Shown: in pieces, positions 25,995-36,964 of the stretch
How positions within the stretch are numbered: the stretch's first letter is position 1
Layout of the letters: each line of letters begins with the position of its first letter
Assembly: GCF_002213415.1 (NCBI RefSeq)
Contig: NZ_NJGU01000001.1
Coordinates: forward strand, 310,001 to 374,000
DNA from: Herbaspirillum robiniae
Lineage (GTDB): Bacteria; Pseudomonadota; Gammaproteobacteria; Burkholderiales; Burkholderiaceae_D
DNA: 64,000 nucleotides
Reading direction: 5' to 3'
Position numbers and translations under genes: made by a program
The notes under the pieces: generated by a model
Database searches by the model: none
What the model was told of the DNA's origin: nothing
Seen by the model: only the letters and a program-made list of their open reading frames with translations

Positions 25995-28505
25995 ATGCAT
26001 CCCCAGCCAGACCGCCTGCGCGCGCGCTCCCTGCGCCAGCCCCCGTTACGCTTGCGCCTCACGGCGCCGGCCTTCGCCGCCCTGCTCGCCTGCACCGTGT
26101 GCGCTGCCTGGCACGGCACCGCGCACGCCGCCGATGCCGATGCGCCGACCCTGAACGACAGCGCCCGGCGCAGCTACGACATCCCGGCCGGCCCACTGGG
26201 ACGCAACCTGTCCTCGTTCGCGCTGGCCTCCGGCATCGCGCTGTCGTTCGAGCCGGCGCTGACCGACGGCAAGTCAGGCCCTGCGGTGTCGGGCCAGATG
26301 AGCATGCGCGAGGCCGCGACGCGGCTGCTGGCCGGCAGCGGGCTGGAGATCGTCGGCCGCGCCGACGGCAGCTTCACGCTGCGCCGCGCCACCGCCGGCG
26401 CCCAGGCGCCGCAGGCGCTGCCGGCGGTGACCATCACCGCCCAGGCCGAGGCCGGCACGTTGACCGAAGGCAGCGGCTCCTACACCACCCGCGCCACCGG
26501 CGCCGCCACCCGCATGCCGCTGTCGCTGCGCGAGACGCCGCAGTCGGTCAGCGTCATCACGCGCCAGCAGATCGAAGACCAGAACCTGCTGACCCTGAAC
26601 GACGTGCTGCGCCAGACGCCCGGCATCGTCGCCGACCGACTGGACGAGCGCGTGAGCTTTTCCTCGCGCGGCTTCGCGCTCAACACCATGATCGACGGCG
26701 TGCCCACGCTTTCCTTCAACAGCGTGGCCGGCGAAACCAGCATGGCCAGCATGCAGGTCTATGACCGCATCGAGGTGGTGCGCGGCGCGGCCGGCCTGCT
26801 CAACGGCTCCGGCTCGCCCGGCGGCTCGGTCAACCTGGTGCGCAAGCGCCCCACCGCCGACTTCTCCGGCCATGTCGGCGCGGGTGTTGGCAGCTGGAAC
26901 CGCTACAGCATGGAAGCCGACCTCAGCAGCCGGCTCAACGAAGCCGGCACCGTGCGCGGCCGCGTGGTCGCCTCGCATTCCGACGGCGGCAGCTTCACCG
27001 ACAGCAAGAAGCAGAGCGAAGACGTGTTCTACGGCATCGTCGAGGCCGACCTCTCGCGCGACACGCTGCTGTCGGCCGGCGTGGAATACCAGCGCACCGC
27101 GATCAAGGGCGCCAACTTCGGGCAAAGTCCGCTGTTCTACGCCAACGGCTCGCCCACCAGCCTGCCGCGTTCGTTCAGCTCGAGCTCGCCCTGGAGCACC
27201 TGGAACATGGATACCCAGCGCTACTTCGTCAACCTCGACCACCATTTCGAGAACGACTGGCGCCTGAAGGTGGACGCCGCCCTCATCACCAATGACCGCG
27301 ACCGCTACAGCGCCGACATCTGGCTCTACCCGGGCAACATCAACGCCGCCACCAACATGGGCACGGTGCAGGTGTCCAACAACCCGGCCACCTCCGTCAC
27401 CCGTGCGCTGGACGTCTACGCCACCGGCCCCTTCAGCCTGTTCGGCCGCAGCCATACCGCGGTGCTGGGCGCCAACTACAACCGCTACGCCTATGACTAC
27501 GGCAACTACAGCCGGCTGCTCAACACGGTGGACCGCCAGGCGGTCAACATCGTCAACCTGGGCGCCGTGGCGCAGCCGGACTTCCGCTATCCGATCAACC
27601 AGTTCAGCGGCGTGACCGAGGAAAAGGCGGTCTACGGCGCGCTGCGCTTCAAGCCCACCGACGCCTTGTCCATCATCATCGGCAGCCGCCTGTCCTGGTA
27701 CGACAACGACCTCGTCAGCCGCAGCTGGCAAAGCGGGGCCAACGGCCGCGCGGTGGCCAGCAGCTCGGGCCACGAGAGCGCGGTCTTCACACCGTACGGC
27801 GGCATCGTCTACGACCTCGACGACACCTGGTCGGCCTACACCAGCTACACCAACATCTTCCAGCCCAACACGGTGCGCAACGCCAGCAACCAGATCATCG
27901 ATCCCAAGCGCGGCACCAACCTCGAGTTCGGCGTGAAGGGCGAGCACATGGGCGGCAAGCTCAATACCAGCTTCGCCGTGTTCGAGGTGGAGGAAGACAA
28001 CGCCACCGAACTCGATACCGGCGCCGGCGCGCTGCCCGACGGCACCACGCCCTATCGCGCCGTCAACGGCGCCAGGACGCGCGGCTTCGAGACCACCATC
28101 TCGGGCGAACTGGCGCGCGGCTGGCAGCTCATGGCCGGCTATACCTACAGCGCCAAGTTCACCAGCAAGAACGTGCTGATGAACACCAACTACCCGCAGC
28201 GCATGTTCCGGCTGGCCACCAGCTACCGCTTGCCGGGCGCGCTGTCGAAGCTGACGGTCGGCGGCAGCCTGTCTTACCAGAGCGGGATTTCGTATGTGGA
28301 GACCTACAGCAACCAGACCGCCTACCAGGGCGGCCTGACGCTGGTGGGCCTGATGGCGCGCTACGAGGTGTCGCCGCAGCTGAGCCTGTCGCTCAACGTC
28401 GAGAACCTGACCGACAAGTACTACTACACCGGGCTGGGCGGCTACAACGGCTACACCTACGGCAATCCGCGCAACACCTGGCTGAAGGCGAACTACAAGT
28501 TCTGA
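25995..28505 (+). CDS. TonB-dependent siderophore receptor with signalling (STN) domain
   Basis: An 836-residue outer-membrane receptor. Signal peptide to about residue 45 (TVCAAWHGTAHAADA), an STN signalling domain at about 55-125 (SYDIPAGPLGRNLSSFALASG, LLAGSGLEIVGRADGSF), a plug domain from about 165 (PLSLRETPQSVSVITRQQIEDQ, DVLRQTPGI) and a 22-strand barrel ending in the aromatic NYKF. The STN domain and the upstream FecI/FecR genes mean that ligand binding should induce this gene. It resembles receptors for hydroxamate or pyoverdine-type ferric siderophores; the ligand is not known. AAAGGA before the ATG at 25995 supports this start. GGAAAT at 25903-25908 could be a sigma-type -35 element. 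Confidence 0.94.
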   Translation: MHPQPDRLRARSLRQPPLRLRLTAPAFAALLACTVCAAWHGTAHAADADAPTLNDSARRSYDIPAGPLGRNLSSFALASGIALSFEPALTDGKSGPAVSGQMSMREAATRLLAGSGLEIVGRADGSFTLRRATAGAQAPQALPAVTITAQAEAGTLTEGSGSYTTRATGAATRMPLSLRETPQSVSVITRQQIEDQNLLTLNDVLRQTPGIVADRLDERVSFSSRGFALNTMIDGVPTLSFNSVAGETSMASMQVYDRIEVVRGAAGLLNGSGSPGGSVNLVRKRPTADFSGHVGAGVGSWNRYSMEADLSSRLNEAGTVRGRVVASHSDGGSFTDSKKQSEDVFYGIVEADLSRDTLLSAGVEYQRTAIKGANFGQSPLFYANGSPTSLPRSFSSSSPWSTWNMDTQRYFVNLDHHFENDWRLKVDAALITNDRDRYSADIWLYPGNINAATNMGTVQVSNNPATSVTRALDVYATGPFSLFGRSHTAVLGANYNRYAYDYGNYSRLLNTVDRQAVNIVNLGAVAQPDFRYPINQFSGVTEEKAVYGALRFKPTDALSIIIGSRLSWYDNDLVSRSWQSGANGRAVASSSGHESAVFTPYGGIVYDLDDTWSAYTSYTNIFQPNTVRNASNQIIDPKRGTNLEFGVKGEHMGGKLNTSFAVFEVEEDNATELDTGAGALPDGTTPYRAVNGARTRGFETTISGELARGWQLMAGYTYSAKFTSKNVLMNTNYPQRMFRLATSYRLPGALSKLTVGGSLSYQSGISYVETYSNQTAYQGGLTLVGLMARYEVSPQLSLSLNVENLTDKYYYTGLGGYNGYTYGNPRNTWLKANYKF

Positions 28506-28522
28506 GCCCGGCGCCGCAAAGC

Positions 28523-28557
28523 AAAAAGCCCGTCACGGTTCGCGTGACGGGCTTTTT
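28523..28557. terminator. Bidirectional terminator between TonB receptor gene and nadC
   Basis: AAAAAGCCCGTCACG and CGTGACGGGCTTTTT form a 15-bp perfect stem with loop GTTCG and T-runs on both strands, between two convergent genes. Confidence 0.96.
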
Positions 28558-28575
28558 TCATGGGTGCAGGCTGCG

Positions 28576-29484
28576 TCAGCCGACCACGCGCAGCGAGAAG
28601 TCGGCCGCCCGGATGTCCTTGGTCAGGCTGCCGATGGAAATGCGGTCCACGCCGGTCTCGGCGATGGCGCGCACGGTATCCATGTTGATGCCGCCCGAGG
28701 CTTCCAGAACGGCGCGCCCGGCGTTCAGCGCCACCGCTTCGCGCATCATCTCCAGCGAGAAGTTGTCCAGCAGCACCGACTCGGCGCCGGCGGCCAGCGC
28801 CTCGTTGAGCTCGGCGATGTTCTCGACCTCGACCTGGATGGTGACGCCGGCATTGAGCTTGTGCGCCGCGCCCACGGCCGCGGTGATGCCGCCGGCGGCG
28901 GCGATGTGGTTTTCCTTGATCAGGATGCCGTCGTACAGCGCCAGGCGCTGGTTGGCGCCGCCGCCCACGCGCACCGCGTACTTCTGCGCCAGGCGCAGGC
29001 CGGGCAGCGTCTTGCGGGTATCGAGGATGCTGGCGCGGGTGCCGGCCACCACGTCCACGTAGCGGCGGGTGGCCGTGGCCACGCCCGAGAGCAGCTGCAG
29101 GAAGTTCAGCGCGCCGCGTTCGGCAGTGAGCAAGGCGCGCGCCGGGCCTTCGATGGTGCAGACCTCGGTGTCGGGCTGCATCAGGTCGCCCTCGGCATAG
29201 CGCCAGCTGACCTGCAGGCGCGGGTCCAGCCGCACCATGACGGCCTCGAACCAGGGCGCGCCGCACAGCACGGCCTGCTCGCGCACGATCACGCGCGCGA
29301 TGACGAACTCATTCTCGGGCACCAGCAGCCCGGTGTAGTCGCAATCGCCCACGTCCTCGGCGATGGCCTGGTTGACGTTGGCGTCGAAGGCCGCGTGCAG
29401 CGCCGGGTCGAACGGCGCGTAGGGGTTGTCCAGAGTGCTTACGGCGCTGATGCTGGCGCCTGTCTTGATCGCGTGGAGTGTCAT
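28576..29484 (-). CDS. nadC: Nicotinate-nucleotide pyrophosphorylase (quinolinate phosphoribosyltransferase)
   Basis: The enzyme (302 residues) that converts quinolinate and PRPP to nicotinate mononucleotide, CO2 and PPi in NAD synthesis. Landmarks: [13 protein letters not shown] near residue 40, [17 protein letters not shown] near 120, [10 protein letters not shown] near 153, [11 protein letters not shown] near 185 and the C-terminal [22 protein letters not shown]. Its ATG overlaps the nadA stop by four bases (ATGA), so nadA and nadC are coupled. Last gene of the ybiT-nadA-nadC run, with a strong terminator. Confidence 0.97.
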   Translation of the reverse strand: MTLHAIKTGASISAVSTLDNPYAPFDPALHAAFDANVNQAIAEDVGDCDYTGLLVPENEFVIARVIVREQAVLCGAPWFEAVMVRLDPRLQVSWRYAEGDLMQPDTEVCTIEGPARALLTAERGALNFLQLLSGVATATRRYVDVVAGTRASILDTRKTLPGLRLAQKYAVRVGGGANQRLALYDGILIKENHIAAAGGITAAVGAAHKLNAGVTIQVEVENIAELNEALAAGAESVLLDNFSLEMMREAVALNAGRAVLEASGGINMDTVRAIAETGVDRISIGSLTKDIRAADFSLRVVG

Positions 29485-30620
29485 GCTGGGCCGATTCCTG
29501 CAAACAGTTGCTGTTCGTCTTCAAGGCGGCCGGTGGGCAACGCCTTGGCTTTCTTCCTGGCTGCGAAATCCAGCATGCGGTCGATGCAGACCACGGCTTG
29601 TTTGCCGACCGCGGGGTCGACGTGAATCTCGTTGGCTCCGGTTTCCAATACGTGAAGCAGATTCTGCAAGCCGTTCATCGCCATCCACGGGCAATGCGCG
29701 CAGCTCTTGCAGGTGGCGCTGTTGCCGGCCGTGGGCGCGTCGATGAAGAGCTTGCCCGGCGCGGCCGTACGCATCTTGTGCAGGATGCCGTTGTCGGTGG
29801 CGACGATGAACGACGGCGCGCTGGAAGCCTGCACCGCCGCAATCAGCTGCGAGGTGGAACCGACCACGTCGGCCAGCGCCACCACCGCCTCCGGCGACTC
29901 CGGGTGCACCAGCACCAGGGCCTCGGGATGCTCGGCACGCATGAGCTCCAGCTCGACGCCCTTGAACTCGTCGTGCACCAGGCAGGACCCCTGCCACAAC
30001 AGCATGTCGGCGCCGGTCTGCTTCTGGATGTAGCCGCCCAGGTGCTTGTCGGGCGCCCACAGGATCTTCTTGCCCTGGGCATGCAGGTGCTGCACGATCT
30101 CCAGGCCGATGCCCGAGGTCACCATCCAGTCGGCGCGCGCCTTCACGGCGGCGCTGGTGTTGGCGTAGACCACCACGGTGCGGTCCGGATGCTGGTCGCA
30201 GAAGGCCGCGAACTCGGCCGCGTCGCACCCCAGGTCGAGCGAACAGGTGGCGTCCAGGTCCGGCATCAGGATGCGCTTTTCCGGGCTCAGAATCTTGGCC
30301 GTCTCGCCCATGAAGCGCACGCCGGCCACCACCAGGGTCTGGGCCGCGTGGTCGCGTCCGAAACGCGCCATCTCCAGCGAGTCGGACACGCAGCCGCCGG
30401 TTTCCTCGGCCAGGTCCTGCAGGTCGGCGTCGACATAGTAATGCGACACCAGCACCGCTTGCTTTTCCTTCAACAGCTGCTTGATGCGCGCCTTCAGGCT
30501 GGCGCGCTCTTCAGGACTGGGCGTCGGCGGCACCTTGGCCCAGGCGTTGGCGGTGCAGCTGCCGCCGGTCTCCATTTGCGGCCGTTCGAATTCGACGACC
30601 TTCGTTGCTGTCGCTTGCAT
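29481..30620 (-). CDS. nadA: Quinolinate synthase A
   Basis: A [4Fe-4S] enzyme of 379 residues that condenses iminoaspartate (from NadB) with dihydroxyacetone phosphate to quinolinate. Landmarks: [17 protein letters not shown] near residue 60, [17 protein letters not shown] near 100 and the C-terminal cysteine-rich [10 protein letters not shown] near 310 that supplies cluster ligands. The product is used by NadC, encoded by the overlapping downstream gene. Encoded 22 bases after ybiT on the same strand. nadB is elsewhere in this window. Confidence 0.97.
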   Translation of the reverse strand: MQATATKVVEFERPQMETGGSCTANAWAKVPPTPSPEERASLKARIKQLLKEKQAVLVSHYYVDADLQDLAEETGGCVSDSLEMARFGRDHAAQTLVVAGVRFMGETAKILSPEKRILMPDLDATCSLDLGCDAAEFAAFCDQHPDRTVVVYANTSAAVKARADWMVTSGIGLEIVQHLHAQGKKILWAPDKHLGGYIQKQTGADMLLWQGSCLVHDEFKGVELELMRAEHPEALVLVHPESPEAVVALADVVGSTSQLIAAVQASSAPSFIVATDNGILHKMRTAAPGKLFIDAPTAGNSATCKSCAHCPWMAMNGLQNLLHVLETGANEIHVDPAVGKQAVVCIDRMLDFAARKKAKALPTGRLEDEQQLFAGIGPA

Positions 30621-30642
30621 GGCGTTGGCTGTTGCTCCGCGA

Positions 30643-32244
30643 TTATTCGATGCCCTGGCTGGCCAGGTAGTCTTCGTAGTTGCCCTGGAAGTCGATCACC
30701 TTGCCGTCCTTCACCTCGAGGATGCGGGTGGCCAGCGAGGAGACGAATTCACGGTCGTGCGACACGAAGACCAGCGTGCCGGCGTATTTTTCCAGCGCGA
30801 TGTTGAGCGACTCGATCGACTCCATGTCCATGTGGTTGGTCGGCTCGTCCATCAGCAGCACGTTGTGGCGGCCCAGCATCAGCTTGCCGTACATCATGCG
30901 GCCCTTCTCGCCGCCGGACAGCACCTTGACCGACTTCTTCACGTCGTCGCCGGAGAACAGCAGGCGGCCCAGGATGCCGCGCACGGCCTGGTCGTCGTCG
31001 CCTTCTTGCGTCCACTGGCCCATCCAGTCGGTCAGGGTCTCGCCCTTGGCGAATTCCTCGGTCGGATCCTGCGGCATGTAGCCGGGGTTGGCGTTCTCGG
31101 CCCACTTCACCTGGCCGTGGTCGGGATGCACGTCGCCGGCCACTTCGCCGCCGATGGTGCGCAGCAGGGTCGTCTTGCCGGCGCCGTTGGCGCCGATGAT
31201 GGCGATCTTCTCGCCGGCTTCGACCATGATGCTGAAGTTCTTGAAGATGTCGCGGTCGTAGGTCTTGGTGATGCCCACGGTCTCAACGGCCAGGCGGTGC
31301 AGCTTCTTCTCGCCTTCGAAACGCACGAAGGGGTTCACGCGGGAAGACGGCTTGACGTCCTCGACCTTGATCTTCTCGATCTGCTTGGCGCGGGAGGTGG
31401 CCTGGCGCGCCTTGGACTTGTTGGCCGAGAAGCGGCGCACGAAGTCCTGCAGTTCGGCGACCTTTTCCTTGGCCTTGGCGTTGACCGCCAGCTGCTGCGC
31501 GCGCGCCTGCGACGAGGCCAGCATGTATTCGTCGTAGTTGCCCGGATAGACCTTCAGCGTGCCGTAGTCCATGTCGGCCATGTGGGTGCAGACCTGGTTG
31601 AGGAAGTGGCGATCGTGGGAAATGATGATCATGGTGGAGTTGCGCTCGTTGAGCACGTTCTCCAGCCAGCGGATGGTGTCGATGTCCAGGTTGTTGGTCG
31701 GTTCGTCCAGCAGCAGGATGTCGGGGTTGGAGAACAGCGCCTGCGCCAGCAGCACGCGCAGCTTCCAGCCGGGCGCGACGTTGCTCATCGGGCCCTGGTG
31801 CTGTTCGATGGGCACACCCACGCCCAGCAGCAGCTCGCCGGCGCGCGCTTCGGCGGTATAGCCGTCGTACTCGGCGAACTTGGCTTCCAGGTCGGCGGCC
31901 TTCATGTAGTCGTCGTCGGTGGCATCCGGATTGGCGTAGATCGCATCGCGCTCGGACATCGCCGCCCACATCTCGACGTGGCCCATCATCACCACGTCCA
32001 GCACGCGCATCTCTTCATACGCGAACTGGTCCTGGCGCAGCTTGCCCAGGCGCTCGTTGGTGTCCAGGCTGACGTTGCCGGCCGAGGGTTCCAGGTCGCC
32101 GCCGAGGATCTTCATGAAGGTCGACTTGCCGCAGCCGTTGGCGCCGATCAGGCCATAACGGTTGCCGTCGCCGAATTTGACGGAGATATTTTCAAACAAC
32201 GGCTTGGCGCCGAACTGCATGGTGATATTTGCGGTGGATAGCAC
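30643..32244 (-). CDS. ybiT: ABC-F family ATPase, YbiT type
   Basis: A soluble ribosome-associated ATPase of 533 residues with two ABC cassettes and no membrane domain. The first Walker A is GANGCGKST at residues 34-42, the second GANGAGKTT near 355; Walker B motifs read [12 protein letters not shown] and [12 protein letters not shown]. The first cassette has the signature-like [19 protein letters not shown] and the second [16 protein letters not shown], and the linker ([21 protein letters not shown]) is typical. The whole pattern matches E. coli YbiT closely, an ABC-F translation factor of modest known role. It starts a likely transcript with nadA and nadC. Confidence 0.95.
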   Translation of the reverse strand: MLSTANITMQFGAKPLFENISVKFGDGNRYGLIGANGCGKSTFMKILGGDLEPSAGNVSLDTNERLGKLRQDQFAYEEMRVLDVVMMGHVEMWAAMSERDAIYANPDATDDDYMKAADLEAKFAEYDGYTAEARAGELLLGVGVPIEQHQGPMSNVAPGWKLRVLLAQALFSNPDILLLDEPTNNLDIDTIRWLENVLNERNSTMIIISHDRHFLNQVCTHMADMDYGTLKVYPGNYDEYMLASSQARAQQLAVNAKAKEKVAELQDFVRRFSANKSKARQATSRAKQIEKIKVEDVKPSSRVNPFVRFEGEKKLHRLAVETVGITKTYDRDIFKNFSIMVEAGEKIAIIGANGAGKTTLLRTIGGEVAGDVHPDHGQVKWAENANPGYMPQDPTEEFAKGETLTDWMGQWTQEGDDDQAVRGILGRLLFSGDDVKKSVKVLSGGEKGRMMYGKLMLGRHNVLLMDEPTNHMDMESIESLNIALEKYAGTLVFVSHDREFVSSLATRILEVKDGKVIDFQGNYEDYLASQGIE

Positions 32245-32488
32245 TGCGAAAACCTTTTCTAAAATGAAACCTGCGTACGAAAATCGATGCGAAAGCCGCG
32301 GTACGCGAAACCATCGATTTTACCACTGAGAGCCGGGCGCGGCTTGACCTGCAGCCTCGCCGGCCGGAGTTTTATTGCCATTTGACAAGCAAAAATGCGG
32401 CCCGCCGCTTGCCTGAAATACAATGCCGGGGATTTTTAGCGCCGCGGCTGCGCTCCAAGCCGCTTTACCGCAACGACATCGAACCCAT

Positions 32489-33049
32489 ATGAATCAAGCA
32501 AAAACACTGGCCTGCGCGGCCCTGCTGGCGCTGGGACTGGCGCAGGCGGCGCACGCCGCCTACAACGTCTGGACCAACGAATACAGCGTGTCCAGGCAGG
32601 AGTTGGAGACGGCAATCGCGCCGCAGTTTCCGCGCAAGCTGCGCTACATGGATATTTTCGACGTCACCCTGAGCAATCCGCGCCTGGGCATGGACGCGGC
32701 CAACAATCGCCTGACCACCGTGGTCGACGCCCAGATCGCCAACCCGCTGCTGCTGGCCAAGCCGGTCAACGCGGCGCTGACCATGAGCAGCGGCTTCAGG
32801 TACGACGCCGCCTCGCGCTCGCTGCGGCTGGATGCGCCCAAGGTGGACAACGTCGACAGCCAGGACCTGCCGCCGCAATACGCGCGCCAGCTGACCGCGC
32901 TGGGCAACGCCACCGCCGACCAGCTGCTGCGCGACTATGCGGTCTATACCTTCAAGCCGGAGCAGCTGGAGATGAACGGCAAGCGCTTCGAACCCGGCAA
33001 GATCACCGTCGAAAAGGACGCGGTGAAGGTCGAGATCAAGGAGCAGTAA
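32489..33049 (+). CDS. DUF1439 domain periplasmic protein (YceB-like)
   Basis: A 186-residue exported protein. Signal peptide about residues 1-23 (LACAALLALGLAQAAHA, cleaved before AYNVW), without a lipobox cysteine, unlike E. coli YceB which is a lipoprotein. The mature part matches DUF1439: YSVSRQELETAIAPQFPRKLRYMDIFDVTLSNPRL and a C-terminal VEIKEQ tail. Members have a lipid-binding-like BPI/TULIP-type fold suggested, but no established function. The ATG at 32489 is chosen over the upstream in-frame start at 32423 because it begins the signal peptide. A TACAAT element at 32419-32424 may be the -10. Confidence 0.85.
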   Translation: MNQAKTLACAALLALGLAQAAHAAYNVWTNEYSVSRQELETAIAPQFPRKLRYMDIFDVTLSNPRLGMDAANNRLTTVVDAQIANPLLLAKPVNAALTMSSGFRYDAASRSLRLDAPKVDNVDSQDLPPQYARQLTALGNATADQLLRDYAVYTFKPEQLEMNGKRFEPGKITVEKDAVKVEIKEQ

Positions 33050-33095
33050 AAGAACGACAAGACAGCCGGGAACGCAGCGGCAAACGCGCCCGGGT

Positions 33096-34711
<1,616 letters not shown>

Positions 34712-35158
34712 TCAGTCGGCAGTGACTTCGGCCCAGCAATTGGGCGTTTCGTGCAGCACGATCTTTTGCAGGTGCAGGCCGGTGCCGTAGCGGTCCTTGT
34801 AGGCCGCCTTGAGGATGTTGAAGGCGGCGCGCGCCAGGTTTTCCACGGTCGGGATGCTGTCGATGATCACCGTCTTGTGGCCCGGCAGGCTGGCCAGGAA
34901 ATCGCGCACGGGGGTGTCCTTTTCATAGACCAGGAAGGCGTGGTCCCAGACGTCGACCAGGTGCTCCTTGGCCAGCGACTTGATGTCGGAGAAGTCCATG
35001 ATCATGCCGTTGTCGGAATTGCCCTCGATGTCGATGACGGCGCCGGTCAGCGTGATCTCCAGCGTATAGCGGTGGCCGTGCAGGTTGCGGCACTGGCTCT
35101 TGTGGTCGGGGATGCGGTGGCCGGCGTCGAACTCGAGTTTGCGGGTGATGGTCAGCAT
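34712..35158 (-). CDS. queD: 6-carboxy-5,6,7,8-tetrahydropterin synthase
   Basis: The second enzyme of queuosine precursor synthesis (148 residues), converting dihydroneopterin triphosphate to 6-carboxytetrahydropterin. Zinc ligands H14 (FDAGHR), H27 and H29 (NLHGHRY) and the catalytic C23 are all present, followed by DFSDIK and WDHAFL. The ATG at 35158 is preferred to the in-frame TTG at 35173. The next enzyme of the pathway, QueE, is encoded directly upstream. Confidence 0.95.
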   Translation of the reverse strand: MLTITRKLEFDAGHRIPDHKSQCRNLHGHRYTLEITLTGAVIDIEGNSDNGMIMDFSDIKSLAKEHLVDVWDHAFLVYEKDTPVRDFLASLPGHKTVIIDSIPTVENLARAAFNILKAAYKDRYGTGLHLQKIVLHETPNCWAEVTAD

Positions 35159-35261
35159 GAATCTTTTCTTCAATGAAAGCCCGCCCGCGCAACGCGCGCA
35201 GGCAGGCGAAAAACGGCGATAAGCGATTGTAATCAGGAATCCGGGAAACGCCCGGAAACGC

Positions 35262-35936
35262 TCAGGGAATATTGAGCAGCTTGTGGGTCTGGATGCTCAG
35301 CTTCCACTTCGGGTTGTTCTTGACCATCTCGATGGCCATCTTCGTGTTGGCGGCGGCGTCGGGGCCGTCCATCGGCTGCAGCAGGAAGTTCTGGAAGTCC
35401 AGCCGCTCGTACTCGTCCAGCGGCTGGCCCGGCTGGGGCACCACCACCTTGAGTTCGCTGCCCTTCTTCACCTTCAGCTCGGAGCCCATCTTGGGGCTGA
35501 CGCAGATCCAGTCCACGCCCGGCGGCACCTCGATGGTGCCGTTGGTCTCGATGGCGATCTCGAAACCCGCCGCATGCATCGCGTCGATCAGCGGGCCGTC
35601 CAGCTGCAGCAGCGGTTCGCCGCCGGTGAAGACCACATACTTGCTGGGCGCGTAGGTCGCCGGCCACAGGCTGTCGATCTTCGCGGCCAGCTCCTGGGGC
35701 GACCTGAACTTGCCGCCGTTCTCGCCGTCGGTGCCGACGAAGTCGGTGTCGCAGAAGCGGCAGATGGCGCGGCTGCGGTCTTCCTCCCGGCCGGTCCAGA
35801 GATTGCAGCCGGAAAAGCGGCAGAACACTGCCGGACGCCCCGCATGGGCGCCCTCGCCCTGCAAGGTATAGAAGATTTCTTTGATGCTGTAGGTCACGAT
35901 GTCGGTGCGGGGATGCCGCCAATATTGCGGGGTCAT
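35262..35936 (-). CDS. queE: 7-carboxy-7-deazaguanine synthase
   Basis: A radical SAM enzyme (224 residues from this start) that rearranges 6-carboxytetrahydropterin to 7-carboxy-7-deazaguanine in queuosine synthesis. The cluster motif is CNLWTGREEDRSRAICRFC, i.e. CX14CX2C, the variant seen in Burkholderia QueE and unlike the normal CX3CX2C. FTGGEPLLQ and the C-terminal QTHKLLNIP are also typical. Start uncertain: ATG at 35936 is given; a GTG at 35897 would give MTYSIKEIFYTLQGEG, the usual N terminus of relatives. Likely first gene of the queE-queD-tadA-ldcA unit. Confidence 0.93.
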   Translation of the reverse strand: MTPQYWRHPRTDIVTYSIKEIFYTLQGEGAHAGRPAVFCRFSGCNLWTGREEDRSRAICRFCDTDFVGTDGENGGKFRSPQELAAKIDSLWPATYAPSKYVVFTGGEPLLQLDGPLIDAMHAAGFEIAIETNGTIEVPPGVDWICVSPKMGSELKVKKGSELKVVVPQPGQPLDEYERLDFQNFLLQPMDGPDAAANTKMAIEMVKNNPKWKLSIQTHKLLNIP

Positions 35937-36182
35937 GCCGGGCAATGCGCTGCGGGCGGTTGCGGCGGCGCCTGCATGGCGCCCGGAATTGCCGCCCGGC
36001 TTTCGGATTGCTGCGTAAATGCCTGATATTTCGGAAGATTTTCCGAACGGCCAAGGCCGACATTATAGCCCGTCAACCCGCCGCACGCACCCGGCGGGCG
36101 CGCTTGTGGCCGCTTGGCAAGGTAGGCCCGAGGCAAATTCGCGACGCGCCGGGGCTTGCAATTCCCGGGGCCAGCCCATAAA

Positions 36183-36198
36183 ATGAGTGCGTACTCAT
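36183..36198. promoter_or_regulatory. Candidate TetR operator, upstream copy
   Basis: ATGAGT-N4-ACTCAT, a perfect 6+6 inverted repeat, ends 22 bases before the TetR start codon and so sits in its promoter. A second site with the same arms lies before the SDR gene at 36881. This is the normal place for autorepression. Confidence 0.65.
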
Positions 36199-36220
36199 TC
36201 ATTTTATTGAAAAGCATCGC

Positions 36221-36793
36221 ATGGCCCGTCCCAGAAGCGAAGACAAGCGCAACGCCATCCTCGCCGCCGCCGTCAAGGTGATGGCCGAGCTCGGCGCGGG
36301 TGCGCCCACCTCGAAGATCGCCCGCGAAGCCGGCATCGCCGAAGGGACGCTGTTCACCTACTTCGCCACCAAGGACGAACTGCTGAACCAGCTTTACCTG
36401 GAAGTGAAGGCCACGCTGCACGAGGCCATGATGCAAGGTTTCCCGCACGGCGCGTCGCTGCGCGAACGGGTGCGCCATGTATGGCACGCCTATGTGCATT
36501 GGGGCGCGCTGGATGTGGCGCGGCGGCGCGTGATGCAGCAGCTCTCGGTATCGGCCGCGGTGTTGCCCGCCACCCGCGCCAAGGGTGCCGAAGCCTTCTG
36601 CGCGGTCAGCGAGATGATCGCCGAGAGCGTGTCGAACGGCATGCTGCGCGACCAGTCGCCGGATTTCGCCGGCGCCATCATGAGCTCGCTGGCCGACATG
36701 ACCATCGATTTCATGCTGGCCCATCCGGACCGGGAAGAAACCTACTGCGAGGCGGGTTTCGTCGCCTTCTGGAACGCCATCGGCGGCAAGTGA
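36221..36793 (+). CDS. TetR-family transcriptional regulator
   Basis: A 190-residue TetR repressor. The N-terminal helix-turn-helix (AAVKVMAELGAGAPTSKIAREAGIAEGTLFTYFATKDELL, about residues 12-52) is typical; the C-terminal ligand domain is variable. Inverted repeats with arms ATGAGT/ACTCAT occur both before this gene and before the following SDR gene, so it probably represses itself and the SDR/NAD-binding gene pair downstream. The inducer is unknown. A weak hairpin with a T-rich tail follows its stop. Confidence 0.92.
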   Translation: MARPRSEDKRNAILAAAVKVMAELGAGAPTSKIAREAGIAEGTLFTYFATKDELLNQLYLEVKATLHEAMMQGFPHGASLRERVRHVWHAYVHWGALDVARRRVMQQLSVSAAVLPATRAKGAEAFCAVSEMIAESVSNGMLRDQSPDFAGAIMSSLADMTIDFMLAHPDREETYCEAGFVAFWNAIGGK

Positions 36794-36846
36794 AACAGGA
36801 CCGGCGGCGCCGTCAGGCGAGTTGCCGGTTCAGGGGGAAGGTAGGA

Positions 36847-36870
36847 AGCGGATTTTTCCGTTTTCTTTTT
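36847..36870 (+). terminator. Weak terminator after the TetR gene
   Basis: AGCGGA and TCCGTT can pair (one G-T) around TTTT, followed by TTCTTTTT. The stem is short; it may terminate tetR before the SDR promoter. Confidence 0.4.
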
Positions 36871-36880
36871 AAATCAATAA

Positions 36881-36900
36881 ATGAGTGATTACACACTCAT
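36881..36900. promoter_or_regulatory. Candidate TetR operator, SDR copy
   Basis: ATGAGTG-N6-CACTCAT, a perfect 7+7 inverted repeat, 65 bases before the SDR start. Same arms as at 36183, but the outer arms are four bases further apart. Confidence 0.7.
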
Positions 36901-36964
36901 ATTGCATGAAATTGATGGACATCGTCGTTCAGGCAAACCCAAACCTCCAATGAAAGGAAACACC

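Noticed and set aside
35946..36067. preQ1 riboswitch in the queE leader
   Set aside because: A hairpin (TTCGGAA-N4-TTCCGAA) and a TATAAT are present on the minus strand, but nothing resembles the preQ1 class I or II pattern.
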